Positions 61,646-64,000 of a stretch of 64,000 bases of DNA are shown piece after piece. Each line of letters starts with the position of its first letter. Within the stretch, counting starts at the first letter, position 1. A program made the translations under genes and the position numbers. Under the pieces are notes generated by a model. It made no database searches and had not been told where the DNA came from. It worked only from the letters and a program-made list of their open reading frames with translations. Location: NCBI GenBank assembly GCA_032191485.1, contig JAVDOI010000010.1, forward strand, positions 6,317,318 to 6,381,317, written 5' to 3'. Source of the stretch: Leptoclinus maculatus. Taxonomy: Eukaryota; Chordata; Actinopteri; Perciformes; Stichaeidae.

Positions 61646-63650
61646 TATCTGTCTGGCTACATGCATGATGTCTGGCAGTGACACAGCCTCTCTCATCTGA
61701 GTGTTTTTGATGAGCAGCGTAGAGAGCTCTCTCTGTACTTCACTGCTTATGTGACAGATTTAGTGCAGAAAATCTTCTTTCTTTCCAGCGTACAAATGCA
61801 TTTGATTTCTCCTGAGGACTTTCTCACACATATCACGTTGCTAAATTTGGCATTACGTTTCAGAATACTACATAATGGGTATTTTCTGATTTTGTCTTAT
61901 GCATTTCTGCATGATTGGAATCAAAGGAGCTGCACCGCGATGGAACAAAGTCCGACATTAAATGAATCGATTGTGATTTCGTTCTCCTGGTATTGTCTTA
62001 TAGGTGAACCTTGTCGGAGAGGTGCGCAGCACCCAGCAGGCACCAACTGTTGTTGCGTCAGCCCCCGACCTGAGGGCGGAGAACAGTGTGGTCTCCTACG
62101 GCAACGGAACAGTCAGCATCCACAGTGAGGGAAATTATAAAAGCAAAAGGTGAGTGATGGTCGCAGATCCCCCCAGGACACCACAGCTTCATCTGTGTTC
62201 AAAAAACAGGACACATCAGAAAAAAATCATTTCTGTCCTGAACCTTAAAATCAACACATCTTACTTCCTGTCTGGAGTGATGCCTAATGTTTGGCTCCTC
62301 TCCAGACAGTTATGAGATAATTATACAAAAATAAATACATTCTTCTTCAGTTGAAATCATATAAATTCTAGTGATCTGTTGTCTCATTGTGGTCTTCATT
62401 GAAGTTCGAACAAATATGTGATGATGAATCGTTTTTAGGGCTTTTCTCGACCAAAGAAATTCTTAGTCAAACCTCATACGATTAAATCGATTAGTTGATT
62501 TAATCGGATCACACAAAGTATTTAAAAAAATAGCTGATTAGTCGACTAACTGACTAGAGGGGAAAGCCCTAATAGTTTTATATCAGAAGAACTGGAACAA
62601 CAAGTGGCCCAAAACCAAATTAGGGGGTGTTAAATGAGTTAATTTGCTGTCATGGTTTGATCAGATTGATTAGATTGTTTCCACAATGGGAGAGGGAGTT
62701 GCAATTTCAAGGAAATGTTCTGCATATTTGCAGAACATTGTTATTGTTAATGATGTTCGGTCAATTGTTGAAGTTCACAGAACAGAGCACAGTAGTTCTT
62801 CATTGTTTTTTTGTACTGTGTGTGAGATAGATACATGAGTATAATGACAAACTGTTGAGGCTAAATTAAAATCTGTTATTCATGAAAAATGCCATTTAGA
62901 ATAATAACACCACAATTCTTTTGAAATAGAAAAAAGAAATGTACTCTGTTTTTTGTCATAGGTTTAATAAATGTCAAGTGAACACTCGTCATCTCGTGGT
63001 TTCATGTCCACAAACAAAGTGTATGATGAGAACTGTTCTTCATAGAGCTTCTTCTGAATATGCTTCAGTTCAGTCAAAACACTAATCAGCTGCATGTGGC
63101 CTGCAGCTTAATATTTGGAGAGGATAATGACGCATATCATGTTTTCAGGCTCTTAAATGGTAAATCTCCAAATATATATATATACATTTTATACACTATT
63201 TGCTGTTCATGACAACAAAAAGCCGATGCCAAAATCAATAATGCTCTTTTTCCTGAATTTGAATTGAATTCCTTTGAATTCCTGAACTTAAACTAAGTAC
63301 ATCCAACATAAATGAATGCAGCTACAGACATACATTCAAGCACAAATACACAATCGATCATGTAATACCTTTGTGTTGCTTCTTCATAGTTTCTCTGCTG
63401 ACAACAGTAATCATCGGGCCGCAGAGCCTTTGTACCAGAACAGCGGGGTCACAGTTTGCTCCAGCAGCTCCTCAGACGACACCGACAGCATCAGGAAACC
63501 TCCTCCTTATCATGTGGAGAAGGAACAGAGAAAGGGCCGAGGGCCCAGGCCTGCTGCTCGGGAGAGGATGGAGTCCCCGTGTGAAACTGGTTACACCACC
63601 GGAGACACTGCCAACGAGCTGGACGGGGACCGCACAGATTACCTCTACAG
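56364..63650 (+). CDS. ocln: occludin, 3' end beyond the window (5 coding exons seen)
   Basis: Join 56364-56912, 57957-58160, 58240-58401, 62004-62149 and 63390-63650, continuing off the right edge. 440 complete codons are seen (human occludin is 522 in all). Occludin is the four-pass MARVEL protein of bicellular tight junctions and regulates paracellular permeability. The cytoplasmic N-terminus carries a PPVY motif (10-13). TM1 is near 67-91, followed by a Gly/Tyr-rich first loop (92-131), TM2 near 133-157, TM3 near 167-198, a second loop with a Cys pair, TM4 near 252-277, and then a Ser-rich cytoplasmic tail. FACVASTL.WD, HYC.(M/V)DP(E/Q)E and ETGYTTGD..NELD match the family. The C-terminal ELL/ZO-1-binding domain is not in the window. 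The fish a/b paralogue was not determined. Confidence 0.95.
56913..57956 (+). other. occludin intron 2
   Basis: 1.04 kb. About 57480-57700 looks like a dispersed fish repeat (GCTAAC-rich). Otherwise unremarkable. Confidence 0.75.
57480..57700. mobile_element. possible dispersed fish repeat (GCTAAC-rich)
   Basis: Multiple GCTAAC/AGCTAA words ('ggctagcagctaatggcgct', 'aacagagctaacggcaac', 'cagagctaacagag') as in repeats common in percomorph genomes. Boundaries are not defined. Confidence 0.45.
57957..58160 (+). CDS. ocln: occludin coding exon 2 (TM3 end and second loop)
   Basis: 204 nt, 68 codons (184-251). It reads GIIDIIFVIGVNPMSQSSQS, then a loop with MMCQNIQGSPSLSG and YNQYLHHYCYMDPEE (human VDQYLYHYCVVDPQE). 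The two loop cysteines are kept. The acceptor is GACTCTCAG and the donor GAG|GTTAGT. Confidence 0.95.
58161..58239 (+). other. occludin intron 3, very short (79 bp)
   Basis: 79 bp, TTCTATTTCATTC repeated about twice, ending TCTTTTCTCAG. Confidence 0.9.
58240..58401 (+). CDS. ocln: occludin coding exon 3 (TM4)
   Basis: 162 nt, 54 codons (252-305). AVALVLGLMVVLALSLSAYY is the fourth membrane helix, followed by AYKTRSKIWHHGKANIYWDE (human [20 protein letters not shown]) and ending QDVQDW (human NVEEWV). The donor TGG|GTGAGT is strong. Confidence 0.95.
60625..60725. mobile_element. short palindromic fish repeat ('acaattagttgattaat')
   Basis: 'ctaaaacaattagttgatta' at the left is inverse to 'taatcaatgaattgttttag' at the right, so the ~100 bp unit folds back on itself. 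It is a familiar small repeat of fish genomes. Confidence 0.6.
61341..61408. repeat. (AC)34 microsatellite
   Basis: An uninterrupted AC run in occludin intron 4. Confidence 0.96.
61597..61642. repeat. (GT)n microsatellite, about 22 units
   Basis: A GT run 190 bp downstream of the AC run and complementary to it. Confidence 0.96.
62004..62149 (+). CDS. ocln: occludin coding exon 4 (cytoplasmic tail)
   Basis: 146 nt, residues 306-353 plus two bases of an AGT Ser codon. It starts VNLVGEVRSTQQAPTVVASA (human VKNVSAGTQDVPSPPSDYV) and ends NYKSK. It is weakly conserved, but the phase (0 in, 2 out) joins both neighbours. The acceptor is GTCTTATAG and the donor AAAAG|GTGAGT. Confidence 0.88.
62150..63389 (+). 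other. occludin intron 5
   Basis: 1.24 kb with a TIR repeat at 62437-62577 and a (TA)n near 63173. No exon is recognised. Confidence 0.75.
62437..62577. mobile_element. small TIR repeat (AGGGCTTTTC...GAAAGCCCT)
   Basis: A 141-bp unit with inverted ends AGGGCTTTTCTC and GGGGAAAGCCCT and an internal 'ttagtcg/gattaaatcg' palindrome. It resembles a MITE-like family of fish. No target-site duplication is clear. Confidence 0.6.
63390..63650 (+). CDS. ocln: occludin coding exon 5 (Ser-rich tail)
   Basis: 261 nt. It completes a Ser codon, then FSADNSNHRAAEPLYQNSGV, CSSSSSDDTDSIRKPPPYHV, a basic stretch, and ETGYTTGDTANELDGD, matching human YETDYTTGGESCDELEED. It ends two bases into an Arg codon at GTGGGC. 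It contains a second PPxY motif (PPPY). The next exon lies outside the window. Confidence 0.93.
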
Positions 63651-64000
63651 GTGGGCTACTACACTCTGCTGCCAGTCAATACTGCAATCTTGGTGGGAAA
63701 TAGGGGCAAATTGGTTTTCAATTATTCATTAAAGCAAAAAAACAGGAAATACAACATGAAACACAAATTAAAAGAGAAGTCATTTTTAAATAAAAAAATA
63801 AATGAAGGGAAAAAGGATAAAGTATTAAAGGCCTCAAGCCTGAGTTACTGTAATCCAGCTGAAAGACTTTAATTTAATTTAGTTTCACTGAAGAGCTGTA
63901 CATTATCTACATGCTCATTCAGATGCTTTTTTTTTGTAGTTTAAGGCAGGAAAAGGATATGTTGGCTATTTGAAGAAAGAAAGCTCAGTGTCAGTTTTAA
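63651..64000 (+). other. occludin intron 6, partial
   Basis: AT-rich intronic sequence running off the window. No exon is seen. Confidence 0.8.

Larger units (their letters stand above)
58402..62003 (+). other. occludin intron 4 (3.6 kb)
   Basis: Holds a palindromic 'aattagttgattaa' repeat at about 60625-60725 and two opposed dinucleotide repeats, (CA)n at 61341 and (GT)n at 61597. No additional exon is recognised. Confidence 0.75.

Overview
This window is vertebrate nuclear DNA, almost certainly from a teleost fish and probably a percomorph. The evidence is short exons with GT-AG introns, many long (CA)n/(GT)n microsatellites, and dispersed repeat families that I recognise from fish genomes (a TTTTGGG...CCCAAAA terminal-inverted-repeat element, the 'gctaacatgc' family, a decayed Rex1/CR1-type LINE, and an 'aattagttgattaa' element). 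No bacterial operon, CRISPR array, rRNA or tRNA gene is visible.

Three protein-coding genes can be rebuilt exon by exon. All lie on the + strand. (1) About 15.9-39.3 kb: an SK-type small-conductance Ca2+-activated K+ channel, best matched to SK1 (kcnn1). It has nine coding exons and 556 codons, including a 9-nt microexon that encodes the A-Q-K insert of the calmodulin-binding domain. (2) About 48.6-52.8 kb: tricellulin (marveld2), with five coding exons and 563 codons. A probable non-coding first exon ends at 47421. (3) 55.4-64.0 kb, running off the right edge: occludin (ocln). A TATA-box first exon and five coding exons are seen, giving 440 complete codons; the C-terminal ELL/ZO-1-binding part lies beyond the window. 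Occludin and tricellulin are both MARVEL-family tight-junction proteins, bicellular and tricellular respectively, and they are neighbours in human too. I could not assign the fish a/b paralogue for any of the three genes.

Layout: 1-15.9 kb has no recognisable gene. It holds microsatellites and a complex rearranged block at 6.15-9.09 kb: an imperfect palindrome whose right arm is interrupted by a 319-bp segment that recurs, identical by eye, 1,491 bp downstream. 15.9-39.3 kb is the SK channel with long introns. 39.3-47.2 kb is its likely 3' UTR followed by repeat-rich intergenic DNA. 47.2-52.8 kb is tricellulin, 52.8-55.4 kb is repeat-rich spacer, and 55.4-64 kb is occludin.

I found no undescribed multi-gene system. 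The points most worth a second look are a (TG)45-T4 tract directly against the 3' splice site of the last tricellulin exon (a CFTR intron 8-like layout), the palindrome with its 319-bp duplication, the SK channel microexon, and the mixed SK1/SK2 character of the channel. All splice sites and start codons are read by eye from sequence and from remembered family sequences. No alignment or transcript search was run.
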